Shown: positions 47,500-59,037 of the stretch, in pieces
Numbering within the stretch: position 1 is the first letter of the stretch
Layout of the letters: each line of letters begins with the position of its first letter
Origin: Elmis aenea
Lineage: Eukaryota > Arthropoda > Insecta > Coleoptera > Elmidae
Length of the DNA stretch: 64,000 nucleotides
Reading direction: 5' to 3'
Assembly: GCA_947652605.1 (NCBI GenBank)
Contig: OX393578.1
Location: 38,569,470 to 38,633,469, forward strand
Made by a program: the position numbers and the translations under genes
The notes under the pieces: model-generated
What the model was told of the DNA's origin: nothing
What the model saw: the letters and a program-made list of their open reading frames with translations, nothing else
Database searches by the model: none

Positions 47500-47994
47500 T
47501 ATGTTTTACCATTACACTTTGCAGAAAGAGGGGGAAGCCCAGAAGTCGTAAAATTACTAAAATTGGTTTAGAAGTTATTTAAAGTTACAGAAGATAACAA
47601 TTATTTAAAAATTGAGTTACATTAGAGAGGGAGCAATCATTGATTCGAAAAACGTTGATGGAAGAACGCCACTACAGTTACTAATAAAGGTGATACAACA
47701 TTACATACTGCTGCCTCCAAAGGTCATAAAAAAATTGTTAAAGCTTTGTTACCTGTAAGCCACAATATATTGAGTGATTTTATTAATGCTAAAACAATAG
47801 TTAAAGACACTACATCGTTGCATGTTGCCACTGAAAATAGCTTTTTGGAAGCTGTAAAGTCTTTGTTAAAGCATCGTGCAATTTATAACACCAAGAATAA
47901 GGAAGGTAAAACACCACTTTCTCGAGATCAGAATATTACTAAGCTATTGAAATTAGTAGAAGAGCTGTTTAAGAGTGCAAAAATGGCAATATAG
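47500..47994 (+). pseudogene. Ankyrin-repeat gene C-terminal fragment, copy 1 (broken)
   Basis: Ankyrin pieces are visible in several frames: RGGSPEVVKLLKL near 47530, DSKNVDGRTPLQLLIK near 47645, TTLHTAASKGHKKIVKALL near 47700, then an open stretch to 47994 with TTSLHVATENSFLEAVKSLL. Stops and shifts separate them. Relative to copy 2 about 220 bp are deleted after 47994, and the last residues differ (one A lost in AAAAATGGC). Upstream homology to copy 2 begins near 47380, outside the coding part. Confidence 0.8.
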
Positions 47995-48059
47995 AAATTA
48001 TTTGCAGGTGCCGAGATCTAAAAAATATATGTAACATTTGTTACAAAATAGTGAAATTT

Positions 48060-48065
48060 AGGAGG
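48060..48065 (+). promoter_or_regulatory. AGGAGG motif upstream of the ankyrin gene start
   Basis: AGGAGG lies 11 bases before the ATG at 48077, the spacing of a strong bacterial ribosome binding site. In a eukaryotic nucleus this has no known role. It could be chance or a relic of bacterial origin. Confidence 0.35.
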
Positions 48066-48076
48066 ATTTTGAAAAT

Positions 48077-49142
48077 ATGCAAACGAATAATATTAACAAA
48101 GAATTAGAAAGAGCAGTCAATGGCGGAAACTTGGAAGAAGTTAAAGCTCTTTTGTCTGCAGGTGCTTGTGTTAACCTTAGAGTAGAACGGAATGAAGATT
48201 CGTTACTTCATAATACTCGTAGTGTAGAAATTACTAAAGGGCTTCTGTTAGCTGGTGCTAAAGTTAATGCAAGAAACAAGTATAGGGAAACACCATTACA
48301 TTATGCAATAACAATGGAGAAGGAGTTGGAATTAGTTATGGAACTTCTGATGTAAATGCAACAAACCGTAAAGGCAATACTGCCCTAAACCATGCTGTAA
48401 AAAAATATCTAAAAATCTGGAAGTAGTTAAAGAACTATTAGAATACGGAGCTGATATTAACATAAGAAATCGTGAACGCCGGCTTTATGAAAATTATAAC
48501 ACATCTTTAGATAATGCTGTAAATCATCTGGAATGCGCCAAATTGTTGATTAAATTTACTTTAATAAAGAATTTCAATAAGGATTACGGAAAAATTATTG
48601 ACTTAGCTCCTTATAGAGGATGCAGTAATTACAGTGAATTATTAAGTTATTTAGATGACTGTGCTTGCGAAGTTCTTCAAATGAAAACAGATGAAATAAA
48701 AGATGGCCCTCCACTATATGAATTTGTTACAAATAATTTCAACATACATGTACTACGTAATAACCAATTATCTGTAAGACTAGCAACAACTGATTATTCC
48801 GTACGCTATCCTATATATAATGATATCATATTAGGTAAGATAAAACCTTTTTTAGAAAGAGCAGATTTATTAAATAAGTTAAGTAAGATACAATTTTATA
48901 CTAATTTAGATATAGTGAATCAAGATGTCAAAGGAAAACAAATTATTCTGGATCATTATTCTACATACAATATAACTAAATATCTATCTAATGACAACTT
49001 GTTAAACTTTATAATAGCGTTCGATGATTCAAATAAATGTGCTATTCAATCTTTAAGTTCCTTAAATAATCTCGTAGAACCAGGTGCAAGGCTTTATGAA
49101 ACTTCTTCAAGTAATGATGCCAAACGTGCAAGATTAGAATAA
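48077..49142 (+). pseudogene. Ankyrin-repeat gene with PRANC-like C-terminus, two frameshifts
   Basis: The N-terminal frame (48077-48355) has repeats with AVNGGNLEEVKALLSAGACV, LLAGAKVNARNKYRETPLHY. It then shifts near 48350 to DVNATNRKGNTALNHAVKK and again near 48410 to LEVVKELLEYGADINIRNRE, staying open to TAA at 49142. The C-terminal 140 residues run PPLYEFVTNNFN, YPIYNDIILGKIKPFLERAD, KYLSNDNLLNFIIAF, an order of motifs like the PRANC domain found after ankyrin repeats in poxviruses, Wolbachia/Orientia and parasitoid wasps, where it recruits SCF ubiquitin ligases. No intron is visible. The PRANC call is by pattern only; the ankyrin part is secure. Confidence 0.7.
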
Positions 49143-49216
49143 ACACATTCTTTGTCAGTACTATAGTTTTTTTATGAACAACAATTAATTGTGTGGTTCC
49201 AGAGAGAGTGATATAT

Positions 49217-49768
49217 CTGTGGTCGGCAGGAAAAAGCACTTAAGTCAAAAAGTGCAATTTTCAGGAACAACGTTTTTTTATTTTACTGATTATCATGTGA
49301 TTTTAAATTTTACTTGTATGGTATATTTTACTTAAAATTAAGTATTAAATTATCACAATATGTCAACATGATGAAATTTTTTAATAAACAGTAAATACTT
49401 GACTTAAACTGGGATAAAATAAGAAAAACTTAAGTAGTTTTTAACAAATGTAAACAAATGGGTATATTCAGTTTATTTGTTTATTCTTAAAAAATACATT
49501 TTTATGTAGAATTTAAAAAAAAAATGGAGTAAACATAAATACTCATTTTTAAATACAACTTTTATTATTTTTTGATTACACAAAATTTCATTGCAATAGA
49601 ATAATATTATTAATAAAAATATGTGAAATGGAACTAACATTATAAACAGGAAACACAAGTGCCGAAATTCAAATTACCAGTATAAAAACATAACAATATG
49701 AATGGTATAAGGTTAATAATATAAAAATTGCACTTTTTGACTTAAGTGCTTTTTCCCGCCGACCACAG
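49217..49768. mobile_element. 552-bp foldback MITE
   Basis: CTGTGGTCGGCAGGAAAAAG and its near-exact complement end the element. The repeat continues through CACTTAAGTCAAAAAGTGCA. ATAT lies on both sides (49213-49216, 49769-49772) but is part of a palindromic context. It begins just 75 bp after the ankyrin gene stop. Confidence 0.8.
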
Positions 49769-50467
49769 ATATAACATTAGAGATTGCTATAATGCTTAAA
49801 ACACTATATTTAGTGCTTTTTGATTTAACTGACCATTACTTTTCTTTGTTGTTTTTAAAAAAGTTATTTTTGATCTATAGTAGGTGTTGCTAAAAATGTA
49901 AATAACTAAGCCATTTCCAGCGCCCAAAACCAAATGTTATGCGGGGTTTTCGTCTTAGAATCGCATGGTCTACCAAGTGACATGTTAGAACTTTTGTCAT
50001 AGTAATTTTGATATACCACAAAATCAGCTATTTTGTACTACTTAAGTCGTATTTGTATACGAACTAATTTGCTTAGCTTTGTTGTAACAATTCTACATTT
50101 TTACAAACCTATTTTTATGTAAAATGTTCTTACCAAGGTAGGTACTTGTATCTTTTTGCGGTTTTTGAAAAATGAAAAAGGTTAACATCTAAATTTTCTA
50201 TAATGCTATATAAAGGTATTTTTTCTTGAAAGTTTGATTCTAATTTGTGTTATTTATAAAGTGAAATTGAATGTTTTTGCTGTTATTTTTCCCTCTATTA
50301 AGCTTTTCCTTCTTTTTTAAAATTATTTCAAGTATACTAAATTTAGGGATTGCTATTTAATTATAATTAGGTTACATGTTTTACATATTATTTTTAAGTA
50401 ATTTTATTGACCTATGGGAAATGTTCAAAAAAGTGTATCACACCGCATTTTTAATTCAACTCAAATT

Positions 50468-50983
50468 AAAGGGTATGCTGCAAAAAAAAAACTTTCGATT
50501 GGTGCAAGAAGCAGGTAGCTTCAAACGTAAGTTCCTGATTTATTCAATATATTGAGCCGAATCTTGTTCGTCTGGGACAAGAAAAATAGTTCTTGAGCTC
50601 CATCCTCCTTGCACCAAATTACAGTTAGAGAGGGTAAATTTGACGAGTGAAAAATGTACTTTTGCTTTGGACCATATTGAAAGAAATATAAATTTTTAGT
50701 TTTGTAAATAAAATACTTTTCACGGTACTATGGATATTGTTGCAAAATCATATATTTTGTGGCAAGAAAAAGGTAACTCCAACATTCAAAACATGGCCCT
50801 GTAATTCAGAAGAGATGTGTTTTTATGCTAATGGAGCTCAATCATGTGAAAACTCATAAACAATAAACAAAAAAAATATTTTTCATTTAACTTCAAAGTT
50901 TGAAATTTTAAAACGTTTATTTTTAATTTTCCGAAAATTAATTAAATTGGAGCTACCTTCTTTTTGCAGCATATCCTTCAATA
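50468..50983. repeat. Probable MITE with GGTATGCTGCAAAAA ends
   Basis: AAGGGTATGCTGCAAAAA near 50468 and TTTTTGCAGCATATCCTT near 50983 are inverted. Inner parts GGTAGCTTC / GGAGCTACC also match. The rest of 49773-51888 is AT-rich and shows nothing else I can name. Confidence 0.5.
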
Positions 50984-51888
50984 TCTGTTAATTGTATTAA
51001 TATTTTTTTTATAATTCATGTTTTTGGTTATCTGCAGTGTTTCCATTTTTAATATGTAGTTTATTAAAAACTTCTTAAATTTTGTGTGTATTTTTTTTTG
51101 GTAGTATTCTTAGATGTTTGCTTTTTTAATAAAATATGCTTAAAACTGAATACCATGAGTTTGGGAATATCAAGAATATATTTAAGAAATTGTATTAAAA
51201 ATTAAAAATAAATTTTTAAACCAAAACCCACCTGAATTTTCTTAAAAAGAATTGTAATTACTGTGCACTACTTTCTGTTCCTTTTTTTAATTTTTTTCAC
51301 AGGCTTCATTGATCTGATATCTGCTTATTTTATAAAAAGATTGTTCGATTATATTTCATGTGAGAAAAAAAAATTAAAATCAAATATCTTGAAAACAACT
51401 GAAAATATTAAAATCTAATTTCACCAAAATTCTATTCCATATCCTTGGACTGGATTTGGAATGGAGTACAATGGCATTATTTAGTATTGTCTTATTATAT
51501 TAACTCTTAAATAAAAGACAATTATATTATATTATAATCTGTTAACCTCTTCTACCATCGTCGTCGAGGTAAAAGATTATAAAAAAACTGCAATATTTTA
51601 TTCACAAGTATTGCCCTAACAAAATTGCATTATAAAAATTAGCAAATAAAATTTTCCAAATCGATAATGAATTTAAAAAAAATTAAATGTTCAAAAACAG
51701 TTATAAACACTTGTATTTAGGGGGGGAGTTCCATATTTCGATATAGAAAAATATTTTATAGTTCAGTAAGTCGACTGCAATAAAATTTATTGAAATGTTA
51801 TGTCAATATGTGGTATATATTGTTGTTATTAATTTGTTATATTTAAATAAATTTGTAGCAGTTAAAATGTTCCAGTAAAACTAAAGTA

Positions 51889-53060
51889 CAGTGTGGTCTA
51901 TTTTCGATGCCCATACAGGGTATCTCGGTTATTATCAGAGATAGAAAAAAAGTAAATACATAAACTCGATTTATTTTTTCGAGAGAAATTTATTGCCGTA
52001 AACAGATTTTTAATATCTTTTTTAATTTTCGAAATATAGCCAAAAACCGATTTTTGGCACTTTTCAAAAATGTTAAATATCTCGTTTAAACGAGAAGATA
52101 GAAAAAAACTTTAAAGACATTTTTTTTTGCTTAATAAGATAGCGATGTTCAATTGTTTTTTACTCATATTAATGCCGATACATTACACCTAACTTTCTTA
52201 TTTTAAATGGCAACCATAGGCAAATTATATATTTTTGAAAAGCGCAAAAAATAAGCTTTCGATTCATGTCAAAGCCAACTATGGTTGTCATTTAAAATGA
52301 GAAAGTTAGGTGTAATATATCAATATATGTATGAGTAAAAAAAATTGAACATCGCCATCTTATTAAGGACAAAAAACCATGCAAAAAATGTCTTTAAAGT
52401 TTTTTTCTATCTTCTCGTTTAAACGAGATATTTAACATTTTTGAAAAGAGCCAAAAATGGTGTTGGCTTAATTTCGAGTATCAAAAAAGACATCAAAAAT
52501 GTTAAATATCTCGCTTAAACGAAAAGATGGAGAAAAACTTTAAAGACATTTTTTGCATGGTTTTTTGTCCTTAATAAGATGGCGATGTTCAACTTTTTTT
52601 TACTCATACAAATATTGATATATTACACCTAACTTTCTTATTTTAAATGACAACCATAGTTGGCTTTGACATGAATCGAAAGCTTATTTTTTGCGTTTTT
52701 CAAAAATATATAATTTGCCTATGGTTGCCATTTAAAATAAGAAAGTTAGGTGCAATATATCGGCATTGATATAAGTAAAAAACAATTGAACATCGCTATC
52801 TTATTAAGCACAAAAAATCATGCGAAAAATGTCTTTAAAGTTTTTTTCTATCTTCTCGTTTAAACGAGATATTTAACATTTTTGAAAAGTGCCAAAAATC
52901 GGTTTTTGGCTATATTTCGAAAATTAAAAAAGATATCAAAAATCTGTTTACGGCAATAAATTTCTCTCGAAAAAATAAATCGAGTTTATGTATTTAGTTT
53001 TTTTCTATCTCTGATAATAACCGAGATACCCTGTATGGGCATCGAAAATAGACCACCCTG
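51889..53060. mobile_element. 1.2-kb near-palindromic foldback transposon
   Basis: Left end CAGTGTGGTCTATTTTCGAT and right complement CAGGGTGGTCTATTTTCGAT, with TA at 51887-51888 and 53061-53062. The arms pair across essentially the whole element. Within each arm there is a further inverted repetition of the TCTTCTCGTTTAAACGAGAT block, so it is a palindrome of palindromes. No coding sequence. Confidence 0.88.
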
Positions 53061-53399
53061 TACAAGGCATCAGGTATTACTCAAAAGATAAATATAACAT
53101 CTATTTTTATCACTTTAAAAGAATCTCGAACTATCTATATCAAACAATTTGTCTTTAAAAATAAATCATAAACAATTAAAAATATTCAAGCAGCAAAACG
53201 TGTATGTTCTGTGAACAAAACGAACAATACCATAGATAAACAAACAACGAAACCACCTTGGAAACCACACATCAACAAAAAATTGCCGCGGCGGCGTTTC
53301 ATTTCTTTCAAATTTTTTATCTATCCTTGTCACACAGGCGATGAAGACGACCTCTGTTAATTGAAGTCTAACTATTTTTGACACTTCGACATCGTACAA

Positions 53400-55324
53400 C
53401 AGGTGCGTTCGGGACGTACGATCTTTTTGCTTCATTTGCTCTTTTTTGCCCCACAGCGTTCGGGACGCGACTTTGGAGTAAAAAAGATCGCTCCGAAGGG
53501 CGTTCGGGACTGCATAAGTGGAGTAAATAAATCTACTCTAATTTGCACCACCTCTGAAGCTGGGGCAAGCTGAGCTCGCGAAAGAAGACATGCGCATTAC
53601 GGATTGTCTACGTTTGAATTCTTTGAATTGCCAGGTACAGCATAAGAATAGGGTTACCAACCGTACTCTTTAAAGAGTACATGTACTCTTTTTGGAGTTG
53701 TAAAACAGCGTACTCTTACTTTTCACTTATCAAAGCCGAATGTACTCTTTTTGGAACTTTGAATTAATTTTTTTTTTTAAATCAGATTATCTAACACTTT
53801 CTTCAACCAACATAATACATTTGACATAAAACACAATTTCCACACAATAAATTGCAAGCAGCGGTAAACGTTACAAAAATAATTGCTCGTACCCACTACC
53901 CAGTGTTATCTTTCACAATTGCTCGTTTTATTTGAATTGTACGAAATTACCGCCACTGTAGCAACACCAACACCCCACCACTTGACCAAAACTATTCCAA
54001 TGCTGGTAGGCTTACGCTTAAGTTCTTCCGTTGTGATTTGTTTAATTATTTTGTGAGATTGTGAGAATAAATTAATAAATTACAATACGGTAAATAAATA
54101 AAATGTAATGGAACCCATTCTATACCGTTCTTTGAGTTTTACAGAGCAAATAATAAAAATCATTAAATTTTTATGCGAAATATTAAAAATATTATTTAAA
54201 TGAAAGCCGATTATAGTTACAACACCGGTTTGCAGAAGTTGTATCCTACCCGTGTTATATGATAACCGCGGTATAACCAAATTGTTGAAAATTCTCATAT
54301 TTTTATTTCAAAAAACTTACATTTTATTTATCATTTCTTTAATGATTGGTGAATATAAAATTAAAATAAACTGTTCACCATCATAAAATACATTAATATT
54401 ACTGTGTAAAATAAATTACAACTTGTCTTTCACGCAGATCGCGTCAAAACAAAAAGACAAAAAAAAATTTTTTTATTGTTTTTCGTGTATACAAAGCTAC
54501 ATCGTCAATTTACCCAACTCTGATTACTTATTGACCCTTCTGTAAAATTTTGCCATTTTGCTAATTTGTTTGTTATTGTTGAGATTTTGGTCAGAAAAAA
54601 GTACTTGCAACTTTGATAAAAATATACTTCATTGCGGAACAACATTTATTGCCATTTACGGTTACAATATCATTAAATAATTTACCATTTTGCATCATAT
54701 TTAATAGAAATTATATACAGCGTCATTCAAAAAGTATGCAACAAATGGAAAAGTTTTTTATTATTGATTTCTCAGAAATTTTCATTTTTGATAAAAGTTG
54801 TATTGTATTTCGTATACATATAATTTTTAATACCCCCCCCCCCTTCCCCAATTCCTTAATCTGTACTGTACTCTTTTCTTACAACCCAAGGTTGGTAACC
54901 CTACATAAGAATAAGATACAGTTAACATCCAGGCTTCGTGTTAATGTGTTGCATTAGTTAACAACAATTTCTTGTGAACAGTAATTAACTTTCGATGTAA
55001 TTCCTTATTATTAAAACAAAATTTTGGGAAGTTAAATGGTTTCATATCATGACATTTTACATCAATTTTATAACCAAATAATCTAACAAATTCGAAGCAA
55101 TACAATTTGTTGCTTGTTTTACTTACAATGATGTCTGATTAGACCGGTGTACAACAAAATAGTGAGGTTACCTTTATATTTGAAATATCCGCTGATTTTC
55201 TGCACTTATACGTCCCGAACGCACAAGATTTACTCTTGGAGGCTCTGAGACCACGTGATTACAATCTTACTCCAATCCTGTCCAATCCACTCCAATCTGG
55301 GAGCGTGCGTCCCGAACGCACCTG
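53400..55324. mobile_element. Element with CAGGTGCGTTCGGGAC ends, interrupted by a hAT element
   Basis: CAGGTGCGTTCGGGACG at 53400 and its complement ending at 55324 are inverted. CGTTCGGGAC repeats again near 53455 and 53500, and CGTCCCGAACGCAC near 55210. No target duplication was found. The stretch 53063-53399 to its left shows nothing recognised. Confidence 0.65.
53649..54903. mobile_element. Non-autonomous hAT element, 1.26 kb, 8-bp duplication
   Basis: CATAAGAA at 53641-53648 and 54904-54911 flanks inverted ends TAGGGTTACCAACC. Subterminal GTACTCTTT repeats lie at both sides. No transposase is present. A CAGCGTCATTCAAAAAGTAT terminus near 54717 hints at another fragment within it. Confidence 0.87.
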
Positions 55325-55362
55325 TAATCCCGCCTCAGTGCGCTAGGCATGAGAGTGACCAC

Positions 55363-55695
55363 CCCATGAATTTGAGGTTGATCTACGTTTTGTAAAAACT
55401 ACAATAAACATATAAAAATATGTTCTAAGGTTTGTACTAATTCACAAATTCGCCTCAGATTGTTAAACATCGGTATCTGCACAAGTAATTTGCAAAAATC
55501 ATGTTAGATATGTTTTACCATTAGGTACATTTTGCAGAAAGAAGGGGAACCCCAGAAGTCGTAAAATTACTAAAATTGGTTTTGAAGTTATAGAAGATAA
55601 TGATTACTTAGAAATTGAGTTACATTAGAGAGGGTGCAATCATTGATTCGAAAAACGTTGATGGAAGAACGCTACTACAGTTACTAATAAAGGTA
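55363..55695 (+). pseudogene. Upstream part of ankyrin fragment copy 2
   Basis: GAATTTGAGGTTGATCTACG to AACGTTGATGGAAGAACGCT and ACTAATAAAGG follows 47380-47690 closely. Coding pieces (GSPEVVKLLKL, DSKNVDGR) are present but broken as in copy 1. It ends at the LTR element insertion site GGTA (55692-55695). Confidence 0.8.
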
Positions 55696-55962
55696 TGTAA
55701 AGAAAGTCTTTTAATCCTTAATCTTTTTTATTCATTCTTAAATTTTAAATAAACACTAAACAATTATCCATTTGGAAAGAAAGTTCTTCTTCTCTTTTAA
55801 CTGAAACACAACTTCCTGCACTCCACACGTGCCAAGTTGCTCCCCAGAACTCACCGTTCTGACTGCCCGTTTTCACTACACCCCTCGCCTCCAGTGCTGC
55901 CAACCCCCTCTCCCCGCACCAAAACTCAAAACGCTACACTAATAAAAATTAAATTGTTTACA
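55696..55962 (-). repeat. LTR (3' LTR in element orientation)
   Basis: 267 bp, TGTAAAG...TTTACA. It differs from the other LTR by a few substitutions and an 11-bp-scale indel near the ATCCATTTG block. Confidence 0.88.
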
Positions 55963-56414
55963 CCCGGCCATCCTGGCCATGACGATGTCCTCATCGTCAT
56001 CACAAAAAAAACAAGCATTTGTTTACAATACATATTCGTTGTATTTTGCTGGCATCCGAACTCTTCTTTTCACACCCTCCGGCAACTCCTCGTCGTTGTC
56101 CGTTCCACTGTGATCATCTTCTTCTTCACCCTTCATCTTTTTCCTCTTTTTAAAGTCTTTTCCTTCTTTTTCCTCTTACTCTGCAGAAGGTGTTCCTCGG
56201 TCACTCACAACAAGTTTGTCATCCATGTCTGTACCAATTCTTCGGTGTTCACTAATTATCTTATTTTCCTCTCCTCGGTCTTTAGCATACCGCTCGGTAA
56301 CATTTTTTCTAATTTCGGCTCGTATTTTTGGTGGTGGTCTCTATTCGTCATCCTTCGTCCCTGTGACTTCTCTCATTTTTCCATCTTCGGTTTTTATAGA
56401 ATTCTTTGTTTCTT

Positions 56415-56909
56415 TCAGTTTTTCATCATTCTTATCAGCGGCAAATTTGTTCTGTTCGTCCCGTTCTCTCTTCGTTTCTTTTCATGTGTTTTCACTGTAG
56501 ATTCGTCTGTATTTTGTTCAGTTATTACTGCACACACGTCTTTGACAACTCGGGTATCGTTCGTATCTCGTGGTAATTTACCGATAACTTCACCATCGCG
56601 TAGTACAATTTCTTTCGCACTGGTGTTTCGGATCTGCAACTCAATCGTATCACCCACGTTATTGTCCAGTCCAATCTTAATCAAATTTATTGTCCCTCGC
56701 GAAATGCAAAAATTGTCCTTCACCGTTATGTTTTCGCACGTATACGGCACTTCTAATTCTAATTCACGAAATGGGTCTTGGTCCGCATAACCGAAAGTTA
56801 ACACATCTTCAATTTTGGCATACGCAACATGTGTTTGTTCTGTAAATGATCGTCCTATTAGCACGTCCACATCCTGTGCCGTTTTCGGCACCTTCCACAA
56901 CGACACCAC
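56415..56909 (-). pseudogene. LTR element fragment downstream of gag (protease region)
   Basis: Minus-strand frame with VDVLIGRSFTEQTHVAYAKI and ISRGTINLIKIGLDNNVGDT. Segments of this type lie between protease and reverse transcriptase in insect Ty3/Gypsy elements. It stops at 56415, and the sequence from there to 55963 is not recognisable pol. Confidence 0.6.
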
Positions 56910-57113
56910 ATCCGATGTTACGCCGTCAATTTCTAAAATTGTTTCTACTTTTTAGGTGCACCACAATGCTGGCTTCGTCATGTTTGCGAATGCATAGATT
57001 GCCAACTCGCCCTTGCTTAATTTAAAATTGTGTGTCCACACAGTCCGACCGTATGGTACACACCGCACTAACGAAGTCAATCAGTCCTGACACTTGAACT
57101 TGTCCATTAATTT

Positions 57114-58143
57114 TCACCCTTTTAATATACTTAGCCGCGAACTTGGTTCTGTTAGAGGCGACACCATGGTTAAAACCGAACCTTCGTTCGTTTGTCGTGC
57201 CACTTTTGGGCAGTTGCGTTTGATGTGTCCGAACTGGTTACATTTGAAGCACCGGGGTTCCCCTTTTTCATTATACGTTTCCACGGGGGGGGGACTCGTC
57301 CTGTTGCCCGATGACGTGCCTCTCATCGCTGTCGCATCACTCCCGCGCATTCGTTCCCATGTCATAATATCTTTTGAAAGTTCTTCGAGGTCATAGTGTG
57401 CGATTACACTTAAATTGGCAGCTATTTCCTTCGCGTATAGTCCTTTCAGTATCTCTTCCTTTGTTTGGTTCATCGTTAAAATAACATTACTACACAATTT
57501 TTGTTTTTCCAGGAAATAAGCCATCGTATTTTCTCCGGGCTTTTGCTTTCTCTGTTTCATTCTGTCCCACTTTTCCGATAGTGTACTAGCATATATGAAT
57601 GTTCCTCTGAACTTGCCCTCGAAATAGTTCCAATCTCTAATTTCGCCCCGATGTGCAAGATACCAATCCAGCGCTGCACCCTGAAGGTACGTTTGGGCTG
57701 TTTCTAATTTTATCGCTTCCGGCTATCTGAACAACCTAGCCGTCGCGTTTACACCGCCGATCCACTCCTCTGCTGTCATTGGGCCCTCAAGTCCGGTAAA
57801 TGTACCGATGTTTCGGTTTAAATCCGGCATCACTTGGAAATTTAGGGCGTTGTCATTTGTCGTTCTGTCCGACAAGGCCTGTAACGTTGGTAACTGCTGC
57901 CATTAACTCGTTTATCGACTGCGCCTGCGCTACAACCACGGACATTAATTCTCTGGTGGAGTATTCCCCTAAGTGATTCTTGTTTCTATCACCCTGTCCA
58001 CTCGTCGTGGTCCTACAGGATCCTTCGTCACTTGAGTCCTGGTCCTCTGGACCTAATTTTGTCGATGTCGCACTAGGTACCCACGATTCTCTACCCGTGG
58101 CCATTTTACAGGCGTCCATGTTTTTTGCTAACTGCGAAGTCAC
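57114..58143 (-). pseudogene. LTR element gag, broken
   Basis: Minus-strand frame 58143-57853 gives the N-terminal gag part (STRELMSVVVAQAQSINELM). After a disrupted stretch the frame 57560-57114 gives MKQRKQKPGENTMAYFLEKQ, YAKEIAANLSVIAHYDLEEL and the zinc knuckle CFKCNQFGHIKRNCP. The middle (57561-57852) is readable only with stops. Confidence 0.8.
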
Positions 58144-58222
58144 CGAACACTACGTACTTTCTTGTAACGATGTTCTTTGTTCACTTTTTCTATTCACTTA
58201 ACGTATAAATGTACTCCTGATG

Positions 58223-58478
58223 TGTAAAGAAAGTCTTTAATTCCTTAATCTTTTTTATTCATTCTTAAATTTTAAATAAATATCCATTTGTTAAGAAAGT
58301 TCTTCTCCTCTTTTAACTGAAACGCAACTTCCTGCACTCCACACGTGCCAAGTTGCTCCCCAGAACTCACCGTTTTGACTGCCCGTTTTCACTACACCCC
58401 TCGCCTCCAGTGCTGCCAACCCCCTCTCCCCGCACCAAAACTCAAAACGCTACACTAATAAAAATTAAATTGTTTACA
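58223..58478 (-). repeat. LTR (5' LTR in element orientation)
   Basis: 256 bp, same ends as the left LTR. The few differences between the two LTRs point to a fairly recent insertion. Confidence 0.88.
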
Positions 58479-58482
58479 GGTA

Positions 58483-58983
58483 ATACAACATTACACACTG
58501 CTGCTTCTAAAGGTTGAAGCTTTGTTACAACGTGTAAGCCACAATAAATTAAGTGATTTTATTAATGCTAAAACAATAGTTACAGGCCCTACATCGTTGC
58601 ATGTTGCCACTGAAAATAGCTTTTTGGAAGCTGTAAAATCTTTGTTAAAACATTGTGCAATTTATAACACCAAGAATAAGGAAGGTATAACACCACTTTG
58701 TCGAGACCAGAATATTACTAACCTATTGCAATTAGTAGAAGAGCTGTTTAAGAGTGCAAAAAATGGCAATATAGAAATTATTAGCAAGCTAAGAGCAGTA
58801 AAGCCTGATGAATTTACAATTATTGCAAATACTCGTAATGATCAAGACAAATCATTAATACAGGTTGCAATAATCAATAAACATCCACACCTTGCAAGTA
58901 GATTATTAGAAATATTAAAAAGTCCATATCAGAGTTTACAAGATGTCAGCATAGAAAATCGAGTAAAGAGTTTGAAGTTATAG
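58483..58983 (+). pseudogene. Ankyrin-repeat gene C-terminal fragment, copy 2
   Basis: From 58522 the frame reads TSLHVATENSFLEAVKSLLK, KNKEGITPLCRDQNITNLLQ, NGNIEIISKLRAVKPDEF and QVAIINKHPHLASRLLEILK, to TAG at 58981. Just before the stop another frame becomes open (EFEVIALLNETLIWVSRSKK) and runs to 59090. The ankyrin frame and the giant frame starting at 59038 are in the same phase, so two small offsetting indels between about 58965 and 59045 may be all that separates them. Confidence 0.75.
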
Positions 58984-59037
58984 CTCTCTTGAATGAAACT
59001 CTAATATGGGTGTCGAGATCTAAAAAATATATCAAAC

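Larger units (their letters stand above)
55696..58478 (-). mobile_element. Deleted Ty3/Gypsy-like LTR retrotransposon, minus strand
   Basis: Direct repeats 55696-55962 and 58223-58478 begin TGTAAAGAAAGTC and end TTGTTTACA. GGTA is duplicated at 55692-55695 and 58479-58482, and copy 1 of the host sequence (near 47692) shows the uninterrupted site. The internal region encodes gag and a protease-region fragment on the minus strand. Reverse transcriptase and integrase are missing. A 4-bp duplication and CCHC gag fit Ty3/Gypsy. Confidence 0.9.

Noticed and set aside
55837..56790. A 317-codon open frame on the + strand
   Set aside because: It lies antisense to gag/protease-region sequence of the LTR element and partly within its LTR. 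Its protein is low-complexity S/F-rich with no family likeness.
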